From: Acinetobacter larvae
Lineage (GTDB): Bacteria > Pseudomonadota > Gammaproteobacteria > Pseudomonadales > Moraxellaceae
DNA length: 64,000 bases
Assembly (NCBI RefSeq): GCF_001704115.1
Contig: NZ_CP016895.1
Span: 2,604,001-2,668,000 of the forward strand
Direction of reading: 5' to 3'
This document shows positions 19,895 to 29,900 of the stretch, in pieces (within the stretch, counting starts at the first letter, position 1; the number at the start of each line of letters is the position of its first letter). The translations under genes and the position numbers were made by a program. The notes under the pieces are model-generated. The model saw only the letters and a program-made list of their open reading frames with translations. It ran no database searches and was not told the DNA's origin.

Positions 19895-19990
19895 TCACAC
19901 TCGCACCGAATCAAATCCAGCGAATTGTGCGTTCAACTTGACATTTGCCAATGCTTTGACTAGTTTTGCCAACGGCAAATCCTTGAGCAT
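19895..19990 (-). CDS. possible 31-residue small protein
   Basis: A short frame in the 366-bp efp-epmB gap starts at 19990 behind an unusually strong GGGGAGGAG ribosome site. It encodes 31 residues: MLKDLPLAKLVKALANVK followed by LNAQFAGFDSVRV. A basic amphipathic helix is plausible in the first 18 residues. No family recognised; it could also be part of a leader RNA or a decayed gene. Low confidence rests on the ribosome site alone. Confidence 0.35.
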   Translation of the reverse strand: MLKDLPLAKLVKALANVKLNAQFAGFDSVRV

Positions 19991-20090
19991 GGGACTCCTC
20001 CCCATTTAAGCACGCACTAGGTCAGTTTTTTGACGTCCTAGGCAGGTTGCAATTGCTCTTTCATTTTTATCTCGATCAACCGACGTCGGC

Positions 20091-21104
20091 ATGACAAACT
20101 ATTTATTTCAAGAGCAAAACTGGCAAACGCAACTCAGTCAATTGGTCACCGACCCGTATCAATTACTTGAATTACTGCAACTCTCTCCTTCCTCACTCAA
20201 CTCAACAGCATTATTGGCGGCACAGCAGTTTAAATTGCGTGTACCACGTGCTTTTGTTGAAAAAATGCAAATAGCAAACCCCTTGGATCCTTTGTTATTA
20301 CAGGTCTTACCGCATCATTTAGAAATGCAGGAACACCCTGATTTCGTCAGTGATCCTTTGGGAGAAGAAGCCGCCAATCAACTGCCAGGTGTACTTCATA
20401 AATATCGTTCACGCTTTTTACTGACCCTAACCGGTGCCTGTGCGGTACACTGTCGTTACTGTTTTCGACGACATTTTCCCTACCAAGAAAATCTCCCAAA
20501 ACAAGATGATTGGCCTGATATACGCGATTATCTCTTGGCACACCCAGAGATTAATGAAGTGATTTTAAGTGGCGGTGACCCCTTAACATTATCTGACCGT
20601 AAACTCGGTCTATGGATTGATCGCCTAGACAGCTTAAAACAAATTAAAGTATTACGTATTCATTCACGCGTTCCGGTGGTTATTCCCAACCGTATAGATG
20701 AACATTTTTGCGCCTTATTAAAAAATCGTGGGCTAAAAATTATTCTAGTGATACACTCCAATCATGCTGCAGAACTTGATGATTATACCTGTCAGCAATT
20801 ACAACGTTTAACTGCACAAGGCATTTGGATATTCAATCAAGCGGTATTACTCAAAGGGATTAATGACAATGCCAATATTCTCGCTGAACTCAGTCAACGC
20901 TTAATGGCAGCCAATGTGATCCCATACTATTTACATGTCTTGGATAAAGTAAAAGGTGCACAACACTTCGATACCGATCCGCAGCATGTAGAAAATATTT
21001 ATAGTGAGCTACTCAGCTTATTACCAGGTTACTTGGTACCAAAATTGGTCAGAGAAATTGCTGGTGAACCCAATAAAACACCATTATATGGTGCCAGTCC
21101 TTAG
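20091..21104 (+). CDS. epmB: EF-P beta-lysylation protein EpmB (radical SAM lysine 2,3-aminomutase)
   Basis: 337 residues. The radical SAM cluster motif C-x3-C-x2-C is at Cys117, Cys121 and Cys124 (CAVHCRYC), directly followed by FRRHFPY. VILSGGDPLTLSD is the family's GGDP motif. The lack of the long C-terminal extension of clostridial lysine aminomutase fits EpmB, which isomerises (S)-alpha-lysine to (R)-beta-lysine for EpmA to attach to EF-P Lys34. It is divergent from efp; the other partner, epmA, is not in this window. A 28-bp gap links it to the next gene, suggesting an operon. Confidence 0.95.
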   Translation: MTNYLFQEQNWQTQLSQLVTDPYQLLELLQLSPSSLNSTALLAAQQFKLRVPRAFVEKMQIANPLDPLLLQVLPHHLEMQEHPDFVSDPLGEEAANQLPGVLHKYRSRFLLTLTGACAVHCRYCFRRHFPYQENLPKQDDWPDIRDYLLAHPEINEVILSGGDPLTLSDRKLGLWIDRLDSLKQIKVLRIHSRVPVVIPNRIDEHFCALLKNRGLKIILVIHSNHAAELDDYTCQQLQRLTAQGIWIFNQAVLLKGINDNANILAELSQRLMAANVIPYYLHVLDKVKGAQHFDTDPQHVENIYSELLSLLPGYLVPKLVREIAGEPNKTPLYGASP

Positions 21105-21132
21105 GCTTTATAAAATGAATTAGGTCGCAGTG

Positions 21133-22830
21133 ATGATCAACCGCAATTGTTTGTATCGATCAAACAAACCGCAACGTAGCCATTTAAGTTTTGCTGCAAG
21201 TAATGTTGATGCACTTAGTCAATGGACTGCACGTTTACCCTATATGCAATTGGGTGATAGCGCAGAAATGATCGTGCTGGCTATTTATGAAATTTCAGCA
21301 TTACGTTGTAGCGAAACACTACGCTTCGACTTAATTCAAGTTCTGCATCCTGCCATTGAAAATATATTAAAAGTTTTAGAACAAGAAATATTTCAACAAC
21401 GCATTTATCAAGCTGAGCGCCGCGAACAGATTATCGAATTGCTGAGCCATATTCGAATTAACCTCAGTTATGTTTATATTGATATCGTCTATCGTTGCGA
21501 ACAATATTTACAAAAACATGGCAAAATGTTTTTCCAGTGGCAGCAACGTAAAAATCATAAAACAGCAAGGGTGTTATCTTGTTATTATGCTTTACAACAG
21601 CTCAGCGCCTTACAACTTCAACAACAAATGCTTTATATGAGTCCATTACATCATCAATGGCTCGCGGCACACCAATTATATAAAGTTGCTGTAAAAAATA
21701 ATGAGCATTTAATCAATACCAATCAAATTCAAGGCAGTAAATCATCCTTAAACTCAGTACAAGATTGTTATTTGCATCTATTGTTACTAAATATAATCAA
21801 TACATCGCATATTCGCCCTAATGAAATGCGCGTTTTATATCATTGTAGTCAAGAGTGGATACACTATTTGAAGCTCAGCCATCATCATAATAACTTGAGT
21901 CGTTATGGGATTAATTTACACACAGATCAAGCCGTACAATTTCTCGCCAAGAGCAATGAGTATTTTAAACCCGATCTATATCTAAGCACCCAACTATTGC
22001 TAGAACATATTAATGACACCATCCACGATAAACCACAACAACTGACGGAAGTCGAAAGACAATATTTAAGTTCGACACTAAAACTACATATACAACATGT
22101 GCTAGGTACACAAATTCAACGTCAACATGAACGTTTCTATCATCCGATACAGCTGGATATCTGCTTTAATCTCTATAGTGCCCATTATCATTTATCTAAA
22201 AATCAGGTATTTGGCGATACTCTGGCAATGCCCTATCAACACATTATGCAGCAATACCCAAAAACACATCCTGTTTTGGCAAAATTGCCTCGCGCCTATC
22301 ATAATCTGCCACTCGAAGACAAACAAATTTACAGCGCTCAAGCGCTTGATTTTAGTGAAAAAGGCTATAGATTACACTGGGCTCAACCTCGACCAAGCAC
22401 CCTTGCCAGTGGTGAAATGGTTCTTACCCGTCAACAGACTCAACATCGTTGGAAAGTCGGTATTATTCGTTGGATTAAACAATCCTTACAAGAGAGTTAT
22501 ACCTTTGGTATTCAAATTATTGCCGAAAGCGTTTATCCAGCAATTTTAGAAATTAGTACAGAAGAAATTGAACATTGTTACTTGCCTTGTTTAATTTTAT
22601 TAGATCAACAATATAGTTATTCTAAGATCACTTTATTGTTGGCGAATATGCCGGTTCTACAACAAGCCACGCATTATTATTTAATTGCAGCAGAATTACG
22701 TTTGACCATTCATAAGGTTTTTAATCTAACCATTACCAGCAGCATCGTACAACTAGATATTACCCTATCGGCAGCATCACAACAGGCATTGGTCAAAAAT
22801 TATCTCAACCCTTTTGATCAACAAACCTAA
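21133..22830 (+). CDS. large hypothetical protein, possible PilZ-like C-terminus
   Basis: 565 residues from the ATG at 21133 (a GTG lies directly before it). No signal peptide or membrane helix. The first ~400 residues are His/Gln/Tyr/Leu-rich and predicted helical. Around residues 424-460 a pattern SGEMVLTR...WKVGIIRW...FGIQIIAES resembles the G-x2-V-x2-R / W-x-V-G-x2-R-W / G-hydrophobic pattern seen in some PilZ-related beta-barrels of beta- and gammaproteobacteria; the classical RxxxR c-di-GMP motif is not obvious. The gene follows epmB by 28 bp on the same strand. Function unknown; the PilZ suggestion is inference. Confidence 0.7.
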   Translation: MINRNCLYRSNKPQRSHLSFAASNVDALSQWTARLPYMQLGDSAEMIVLAIYEISALRCSETLRFDLIQVLHPAIENILKVLEQEIFQQRIYQAERREQIIELLSHIRINLSYVYIDIVYRCEQYLQKHGKMFFQWQQRKNHKTARVLSCYYALQQLSALQLQQQMLYMSPLHHQWLAAHQLYKVAVKNNEHLINTNQIQGSKSSLNSVQDCYLHLLLLNIINTSHIRPNEMRVLYHCSQEWIHYLKLSHHHNNLSRYGINLHTDQAVQFLAKSNEYFKPDLYLSTQLLLEHINDTIHDKPQQLTEVERQYLSSTLKLHIQHVLGTQIQRQHERFYHPIQLDICFNLYSAHYHLSKNQVFGDTLAMPYQHIMQQYPKTHPVLAKLPRAYHNLPLEDKQIYSAQALDFSEKGYRLHWAQPRPSTLASGEMVLTRQQTQHRWKVGIIRWIKQSLQESYTFGIQIIAESVYPAILEISTEEIEHCYLPCLILLDQQYSYSKITLLLANMPVLQQATHYYLIAAELRLTIHKVFNLTITSSIVQLDITLSAASQQALVKNYLNPFDQQT

Positions 22831-22839
22831 TCGGTTTAA

Positions 22840-22945
22840 AACTGAGCCGTGCGCTACAGTACAAACACGTTTGGGTGGTATAGGCTTCATTGATTTTTTC
22901 AAACCCTAGACCTGCATTCTCACTTTTATACTTGTAAGTTCGATT
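22840..22945 (-). pseudogene. TnpB C-terminal remnant (IS200/IS605 family)
   Basis: A minus-strand frame reads YKSENAGLGFEKINEAYTTQTC followed by LYC. This matches the stretch of TnpB leading into its zinc ribbon (..F-x-x-V/I-N-E-x-Y-T/S-T-Q-T-C-x-x-C). Only the first CxxC is present; homology then stops and the frame runs into the 3' end of the upstream gene. No right end, left end or TnpA could be found, so it is a scrap of an old element. The reading frame extends from 22805 to 23083, but most of that is not TnpB. Confidence 0.6.
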
Positions 22946-23070
22946 ATTTTTGCGAAGCATTATCCAATGCTTGGAATGAAATGTTTTTAAGACAAAACCC
23001 AAATGAAGGCAGAAGTAAAACACTCTTTCAATTAGATAATTCAAAATGGGAGAAAACGAATGAAAGTTAA
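22937..23070 (+). pseudogene. C-terminal fragment of an unknown gene
   Basis: The plus frame ending at a TAA at 23068-23070 reads like the tail of a real protein (FDYFCEALSNAWNEMFLRQ, then an NPNEGRSKTLFQLDNSKW stretch). It begins where the antisense TnpB remnant ends, so its 5' part was probably replaced by that element. Its stop overlaps the ATG of the next lipoprotein gene by 11 bases, an arrangement typical of translational coupling in an intact operon. No family recognised. Confidence 0.4.
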
Positions 23071-23487
23071 ACAATGTAAACACTTCGTCATTCTTCTTAG
23101 TTTATTTTTAGTCGCCTGCCAAACGATCCAAAATACTGAAAAAACAAAACAACGCTCTAGTCCTAATATTTTAGCTGAAGTAGACACGAATAATATTCTT
23201 AAGAGTGAAACTCATAAAGATTCTGTTCGTGGTAAAATATACTTTTCAAATTAGGTTATGGTTGCCAATTGGATCGAATATTTAATTATTCAAGTAGAAC
23301 ATCCGTGACCTATCGCTATATATTTAAAAATGAAAAATTAATATCAGCGACTACAATAACATTAGATCAACAAAATCCTGACCAAATGGAAAGCATTTGG
23401 GAGGATCCTGAATATGAACCTACAATAGAAAATTTTGAACAAGCAAAACAAACTTTTTCAAAAGAACAATTACATCAATGTCAATAA
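23060..23487 (+). pseudogene. lipoprotein gene broken by a frameshift
   Basis: The ATG at 23060 opens a lipoprotein: a basic start, a hydrophobic run and the lipobox LVAC (Cys20). This frame ends at a TAG at 23252. A second frame, shifted by one base, continues directly from the same place (LGYGCQLDRIFNYSSRT...) to 23487. The two join cleanly if one base is restored in the CAAATTAGG stretch near 23248-23254, giving about 142 residues. The final TAA at 23485-23487 falls at the first base of the older IS982 end, so the original C-terminus may also be lost. No family recognised. A sequencing error could explain the shift. Confidence 0.6.
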
Positions 23488-23554
23488 CCTGATTTCGATG
23501 AAAGTTTCTTTATTTTTAAATACTTTATGAACATTGATTATTCAGATTTAAATA

Positions 23555-24532
23555 ACCTGAGTTCGATGAAAAACGTTCAACCTTTCAGCATATTTTTGAA
23601 AGTTGGCTTATTCGGATTTAAACAATAAGCCACTACAGCAGCCATAATATTTACCATGAAATTATTCACAGAACGATGACGCGAATGGTCAAGTTGATGT
23701 AAGTTTTTTAACTGATCATTCACCGTTTCTATTAATCCTCTTCTGCCAAGCAATTGTTTTTCTTCTTCAGTTCGGAGTGGCTTGTTTTTCATATTCTTAC
23801 GTGATGGAGTCAATATTTTTAATCCTCTTGCTGCTAAAGCCTCTGTCTTAGCTTTGCTTAAATAGCCTTTATCTCCTAATAAAATGCCTTTTAATTCTTT
23901 GGTTAAAGACTCTAGTACAGCAATATCATGGATATTCCCTGATGTTACTTTAATATTAATAATTTCACCTAAGTTATTGATAACCACATGTAATTTAAAA
24001 CCATAGAACCACCCAGTACTACTTTTTCCACGATTCGCTAAGCCTTTAAATACGCGGTTTCTTTTAATTCTAAGATTATGACAAACTACAAGTTTGGTTG
24101 AATCAATAATACTAATTCCTGTATCAGTTCCTTTAACCTGATGAAAAAAGCTACTCAAAGCTTGTAAACAACGTGGCATGATTTCAATAAAACGATTCTA
24201 GCTCAGCAGCTTAGGAAATGCTGATTTCCAAAAAGGGATGACCATGTGGCAGTAAAAATATTTAAAGAATCTAAAACCTGATTGGTGAAATAAGATAACA
24301 ATTGTCATGATCTCAGATAAACTTAAAGCTGACTTTTGAACTGGCTTATTTTGCTCAGGAATAAGAGCTTTCTCTAGAGATTCGTTAAATATTTTGCAAA
24401 AATCATCCACTTTACAGAATAATTCGGTAATATGATCCATAGAAAAGCCTTGTGTTTTAACTTTTGTCTTAAGAACCAATAAGTTATAAACATTAAGGCT
24501 TTTTTTCTACTTTTTTTATGTCGAACTCAGGT
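23555..24532 (-). mobile_element. IS982-family insertion sequence
   Basis: A 978-bp element bounded by inverted repeats that share ACCTGAGTTCGA and then A-rich sequence (left from 23555, right ending 24532). A 6-bp direct repeat TAAATA flanks it (23549-23554 and 24533-24538), the expected target duplication. Length and one-gene organisation fit IS982. The single transposase gene is interrupted by an amber codon, so this copy should be immobile without a helper transposase. Confidence 0.88.
23577..24440 (-). pseudogene. IS982-family transposase with in-frame amber stop
   Basis: Start ATG at 24440 (MDHITELF...); the frame runs to 23577 except for a TAG at 24198-24200. Both halves are in the same frame, so this is a nonsense mutation. 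It replaces a codon in LLS-x-NRFIEIMPR, a place where relatives usually have Tyr (TAC/TAT to TAG). The IIDSTKLVVCHN motif holding the first catalytic Asp, the GDKGY motif, and the ETVNDQLK motif with the catalytic Glu are all in the second part. Total about 287 codons, the normal length for the family. Confidence 0.88.
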
Positions 24533-24753
24533 TAAATAATAAGTGACAACAGCAATCATAATACTGACCATGAAATTATTCACTGATCGGTGATGTGAAT
24601 GTTCAATTTTTTAAGTTGCTCATTCCATTTCAATGATTGATTATAATTTGTAATTTCAAGCGACATAAATCCATTTAAATAGGTTTATGCCGCACTTCAA
24701 GTTTTAGCCCGCCCTTTTTATGCCAAACCCAACATTAAATAGACATAAAAAAA

Positions 24754-24769
24754 ACGGGTCAATGCCCGT
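24754..24769. terminator. intrinsic terminator of rpmE
   Basis: ACGGG/CCCGT stem with a 6-base loop, flanked by long A and T runs on both sides, 20 bp after the rpmE stop. Confidence 0.8.
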
Positions 24770-24788
24770 TTTTTTTACACTTTGCGGA

Positions 24789-25016
24789 TTAGCCACGTTT
24801 AACTGAACGAGACATACCTGCAAAACGTTGTTTAAATTTGTCGATACGACCGCCGGTATCAACATTTTTTTGTTTACCCGTATAGAATGGGTGGCAAGCT
24901 GAACATACGTCAAGGTAAATCGTATCTTTACCCAGTGCAGAACGTGTTTCGATTACATTACCGCATGAACAAGTAGCAACTAATTTGCCATATTTTGGGT
25001 GAATACCGTCACGCAT
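24789..25016 (-). CDS. rpmE: 50S ribosomal protein L31, zinc-binding form
   Basis: 75 residues from the ATG at 25016, with AGGAG upstream; a longer in-frame reading from 25118 is not supported. The four zinc cysteines Cys16, Cys18, Cys38 and Cys41 (TCSCGN and VCSACHPFY) make this the C+ type of L31, as opposed to the zinc-free paralogue used during zinc limitation. It bridges the ribosomal subunits. Monocistronic with its own terminator. The 240 bp upstream hold no gene. Confidence 0.97.
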   Translation of the reverse strand: MRDGIHPKYGKLVATCSCGNVIETRSALGKDTIYLDVCSACHPFYTGKQKNVDTGGRIDKFKQRFAGMSRSVKRG

Positions 25017-25264
25017 TGCGAAGACTCCTAATTCGTAGAAAGGTTTTGCTACCGTCGCTATTGACCACTCTTGGCTATCATTGATATCGATAGAACATAA
25101 AATCAATCGAGATCTCAATGAGGCTAAGGAAATATAATGTTGAAAAACAACAGATCAACACCACAGTAGACCATTTCTTTTGGCCCACCGAGACACCCAG
25201 TGTCAGAGCTAAGCACAACAAGTGAGCGGCATTATATACTAAAATCTTGTGATAGGCGAATAAA

Positions 25265-26254
25265 TCACTTGGCTTTTACATCGTTGTTTTCACTGTGTTG
25301 TTTCGACCAATAATTGGCAATAATACCGCAGACCATCAATTGGATTTGATGAAAAATCATAATCGGTAAAACAATCATGCCCAAAGGCTGACCAGCAAAT
25401 AAAATTTGTGCCATGGGTACGCCACTGGCTAATGTTTTTTTAGAACCACAAAAGAATACCGTAATTTGATCTGCTTTATTAAAACCAAGCCATTTGGGAA
25501 TATAAAGCGATAGCAGCATAATGACGGTCAATAACACAGAGCAAGCAATACATAAATAAAGCAAGGTCAATAAACTCACTTGATGCCATAATCCAGCCAC
25601 CACAGCACCACTAAACGCACCATATACCACCATTAAAATTGTACCCTGATCGAATTTTTTTACGATGCTGGGCATTTTTTGCATCCAAGGAAATACCACG
25701 GGACGTAGAACTTGCCCTGCAATAAATGGTAATAACAACAGTAAGCCAATTTCGAGAATAGAGCGTGTCGGGTCATAATCATGTTTGGATTGACCAAAAA
25801 TAAAAATACTGACCAAAACTGGTGTAATAAACATCCCAATCAAATTCGAAAAAGAAGCACTACAGACCGCTGCGGCGACATTGCCTTTGGCAACCGAGGT
25901 AAATGCAATCGATGATTGTACTGTTGATGGTAAAAAGCACATAAATAGGAAGCCCCAATACATGGTTTCTCCTAATAGTGGCACTAAAACTGGTTTTGCC
26001 ATTAACCCTAAAATTGGGAAAATTAAAAAAGTCATAGCAAAAACCACTGCATGTAAACGCCAGTGTAATATACCCTCAACGATCGCTTGCCTAGATAATT
26101 TAGCCCCATGTAAAAAAAATAAAATTGCAATGGCAATATTGGTTACCGTCGCAAAGACTTCGGCGGCATGCCCCGATACTGGTAAAAACGAGGCGAGTAG
26201 CACCATCACGAATAACGAAATCGTAAAACGATCGAGTGCTAATAATTTCAACAT
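25265..26254 (-). CDS. bile acid:sodium symporter family protein (YfeH-like)
   Basis: 329 residues from the ATG at 26254, with GAGGA nine bases upstream; a GTG six bases earlier is less likely. About nine or ten hydrophobic segments. CFLPSTVQSSIAFTSVAKGN near residues 107-127 and SKKTLASGVPMAQILF near residues 272-288 are the two cross-over motifs of the SBF-like YfeH branch of the BASS fold. Substrate unknown for this branch; organic anions with Na+ are typical of the superfamily. No genes are linked to it. Confidence 0.88.
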   Translation of the reverse strand: MLKLLALDRFTISLFVMVLLASFLPVSGHAAEVFATVTNIAIAILFFLHGAKLSRQAIVEGILHWRLHAVVFAMTFLIFPILGLMAKPVLVPLLGETMYWGFLFMCFLPSTVQSSIAFTSVAKGNVAAAVCSASFSNLIGMFITPVLVSIFIFGQSKHDYDPTRSILEIGLLLLLPFIAGQVLRPVVFPWMQKMPSIVKKFDQGTILMVVYGAFSGAVVAGLWHQVSLLTLLYLCIACSVLLTVIMLLSLYIPKWLGFNKADQITVFFCGSKKTLASGVPMAQILFAGQPLGMIVLPIMIFHQIQLMVCGIIANYWSKQHSENNDVKAK

Positions 26255-26955
26255 AGCCACATCCTCATTGTGTTTTATGGATGAAAATCTATTAAATTTT
26301 CATTATGTGATAAATAGCATCTTACCGATGTTGAGAAATAAATCTATTTTTCTAAAAAAATGTTCGTTATTTTGTCACTAAACACCTCAAATAATATGCA
26401 GGAGCATAATTGAATCACCTGCCCCCAAATCCCCCTGAGAGCTTAAGATAAAACTTAAACCTCTGTCTAAATAATCTAAATAGTAGAATTTAATCCAATT
26501 ATTTAATTTAAATAAATAGTTGTTTCTAGTCCCAGCGAAGCGACTACTTACCACAGCAAGATATAAATCGCTCTAAGCCAGCACACTCACCTTATATAAC
26601 AAGACTAAATGTCTACCAAATTATTTAAACGACTCGCAACAAACAGAGTGAGCATCTAAAAACAATGAAAACTGGAAATAACATTTAACATTTTTTATTT
26701 AGAAAAACTTTACAATAATAGAATAATCACATAAATTTTAAATGCAGGTTCAACCCAATACATGCACGTCTGTCATCGCGTCTCACAACTATTTTATATT
26801 ATAAAACAACACTCTATATCACGATGATGATAAAGCTCAGCACATAACGATTATTGCAAACCTGCATTCCCCACATTCGTGCATATGGCATTGGTCATAT
26901 AGATGACCAGTCTAATAACAACATCGCAATCCATATCATTCTTACAGGTATAAAG
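26255..26955. other. 700-bp AT-rich intergenic region upstream of the adhesin
   Basis: No convincing gene on either strand. It holds the divergent promoters of the symporter and the adhesin. A 10-bp inverted repeat, AATGCAGGTT at 26741-26750 and AACCTGCATT at 26859-26868, encloses 108 bp just upstream of the adhesin start. The adhesin frame is open back to 26854, but its only good start is at 26956. Confidence 0.6.
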
Positions 26956-29900
26956 ATGAGCAACAATATTTATGGTCGCTGCTCAACAAAAGTCGACAGC
27001 GCGATCTCTCATGCAACAACTAAAACGTCAATTCGATTAAAAAAAAACAACTTGTTGCGAACACTCATTGCAACAGGCTTCATGTGTGTGGGTCCGACGG
27101 CATATGCACAACTCTTGTCTACACCAATCGCATCTGCAAGTACACAAAGCCCCAACAACAATGCATCAACCCTTGGTTTAAATCTGGGTCTAGGTGCAAA
27201 CCCAACCCCAACGCCTGAAACACCGATCGTCAGTACTCCAGTATTAGGTTTAAATTTAGGTGCCCCCAGTAGCCCCCCAAGCTCTTCATCTCCGTCTATA
27301 CCGAGTACAATACCGAATCGTAGTCCAAGTACCACACCAACATCACCAACCAATCCAAGTACTACACCGACTCTACCAGTCACACCACCGATTACGGGTG
27401 GCAGCGTAACGGGTGGCACGACACCAACATCACCGACTAATCCAAGTACTACGCCGACGTTACTAGTCACACCACCCATTACTGGCGGTAGCGTCACCGT
27501 TGGTACAACACCAACATCGCCAACCAATCCAAGTACTACACCGACTTTACCAGTCACACCACCGATTACTGGCGGCAGCGTGACGGTGGGTACCACACCA
27601 ACATCGCCAACTAATCCGGTCACCACGCCGACTTTGCCAGTCACACCACCGATTACGGGTGGCAGCGTCACCGTTGGCACCACGCCAACATCGCCGACTA
27701 ATCCAAGCACTACACCGACTTTGCCAGTCACACCACCCATTACGGGTGGCAGCGTCACCGTTAGCACCACGCCAACATCGCCGACTAATCCAAGCACTAC
27801 ACCGACTTTGCCAGTCACACCACCGATTACGGGTGGCAGCGTCACCGTTGGCACCACACCAACATCACCGACCAATCCAAGTACTACACCGACTTTACCA
27901 GTCACACCACCGATTACGAGTGGCAGCGTGACCGTTGGCACCACGCCAACATCACCGACTAATCCAGTCACTACACCAACTTTGCCTGTGACACCACCGA
28001 TTACGGGTGGCAGCGTGACGGTGGGCACCACACCAACATCACCAACCAATCCGGTCACTACACCAACATCACCGACCAATCCAAGCACTACGCCAGCATC
28101 ACCAACTAATCCAGTCACTACACCGACTTTACCAGTCACACCACCGATTACTGGCGGTAGCGTAACGGGTGGTACCACACCAACATCACCGACTAATCCA
28201 AGCACCACGCCAACATCACCAACTAATCCAGTCACTACACCGACTTTACCAGTCACACCACCGATTAGCGGCGGCAGCGTCACCGTTGGCACGACACCAA
28301 CATCACCAACCAATCCAAGTACTACGCCAACATCACCGACTAATCCAGTCACTACACCAACTTTGCCTGTGACACCACCGATTACGGGTGGCAGCGCCAC
28401 CGTTGGCACCACGCCAACATCACCGACCAATCCAAGTACAACGCCGACTTTACCTGTCACACCACCGATTAGCGGCGGTAGCGTGACGGTGGGCACGACA
28501 CCAACATCACCGACCAATCCAAGTACTACACCGACTTTACCAGTCACACCATCGATTACTGGCGGTAGCGTAACGGTAGGCACGACACCAACATCACCAA
28601 CCAATCCTGTCACTACACCGACTTTGCCTGTCACACCACCGATTACTGGCGACAGCGTGACGGTGGGTACCACACCAACATCGCCGACCAATCCAAGTAC
28701 AACGCCGACGTTACCAGTCACACCACCGATTACGGGCGGTAGCGTAACGGTTGGTACGACGCCAACATCGCCGACTAATCCGGTCACCACACCGACTTTA
28801 CCAGTCACACCACCGATTACGGGCGGTAGCGTCACCGTTGGTACGACACCAACATCACCGACCAATCCAAGTACTACACCGACTTTGCCAGTCACACCAC
28901 CGATTACGGGTGGCAGCGCCACCGTTGGCACCACGCCAACATCACCGACCAATCCAAGTACTACGCCAACATCACCGACTTTGCCTGTCACACCACCCAT
29001 TACTGGCGGTAGCGTGACGGTTGGCACCACACCAACATCACCAACCAACCCAAGTACTACGCCGACGTTACCAGTCACACCACCGATTACTGGCGGTAGC
29101 GTGACGGTTGGCACCACACCAACATCACCAACCAACCCAAGTACTACGCCGACGTTACCAGTCACACCACCGATTACTGGCGGTAGCGTGACGGTTGGCA
29201 CCACACCAACATCACCGACTAATCCAAGCACCACACCGACTTTACCAGTCCCACCACCGATTACTGGCGGTAGCGTAACGGTAGGCACGACACCAACATC
29301 ACCGACCAATCCAAGCACCACACCGACATCGCCTGTGACACCACCGATTACGGGTGGCAGCGTGACGGTTGGTACAACGCCAACATCGCCGACTAATCCA
29401 AGCACCACACCGACTTTGCCTGTCACACCACCCATTACTGGCGGTAGCGTCACCGTTGGCACGACACCGACATCACCAACCAATCCAAGTACGACGCCGA
29501 CTTTGCCTGTCACACCGCCAATTAGCGGTGGCAGTGTGACCGTTGGCACCACGCCAACATCACCGACCAATCCAAGTACTACACCGACTTTACCAGTCAC
29601 ACCACCGATTACGGGCGGTAGCGTGACGGTTGGCACGACACCAACATCGCCAACCAATCCAAGTACTACACCGACTTTACCAGTCACACCACCGATTACG
29701 GGTGGCAGCGTGACCGTTGGCACCACACCAACATCACCAACCAACCCAAGTACAACGCCTACTTTGCCTGTCACACCACCCATTACTGGCGGTAGCGTAA
29801 CGGTAGGTACGACACCAACATCACCGACTAATCCAAGTACTACACCGACTTTACCAGTTACACCACCGATTACGGGTGGTAGCGTGACGGTTGGCACGAC

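Larger units (their letters stand above)
23487..24650 (-). mobile_element. older decayed IS982-family relic split by a younger copy
   Basis: The segment 23487-23553 begins ACCTGATTTCGATGAAA and parallels the end of the intact-looking element (ACCTGAGTTCGATGAAAA) base for base, including a later ATTATTC-GATTTAAA stretch. The segment 24533-about 24650 continues the alignment (AATAAGTGACAACAGCA, CCATGAAATTATTCACTGA) with the transposase 3' region. The two pieces therefore form one IS982 end that was split by the insertion at 23555-24532. The remainder of the relic beyond about 24650 is not recognisable. Confidence 0.75.

Noticed and set aside
22805..23083. 92-codon minus frame as a complete gene
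   Set aside because: Only about 30 residues match TnpB; the rest is antisense to a better plus-strand gene tail.
24198..24200. Programmed frameshift or readthrough in the IS982 transposase
   Set aside because: IS982 elements normally have a single frame, and here both halves are already in the same frame, so a nonsense mutation is simpler.
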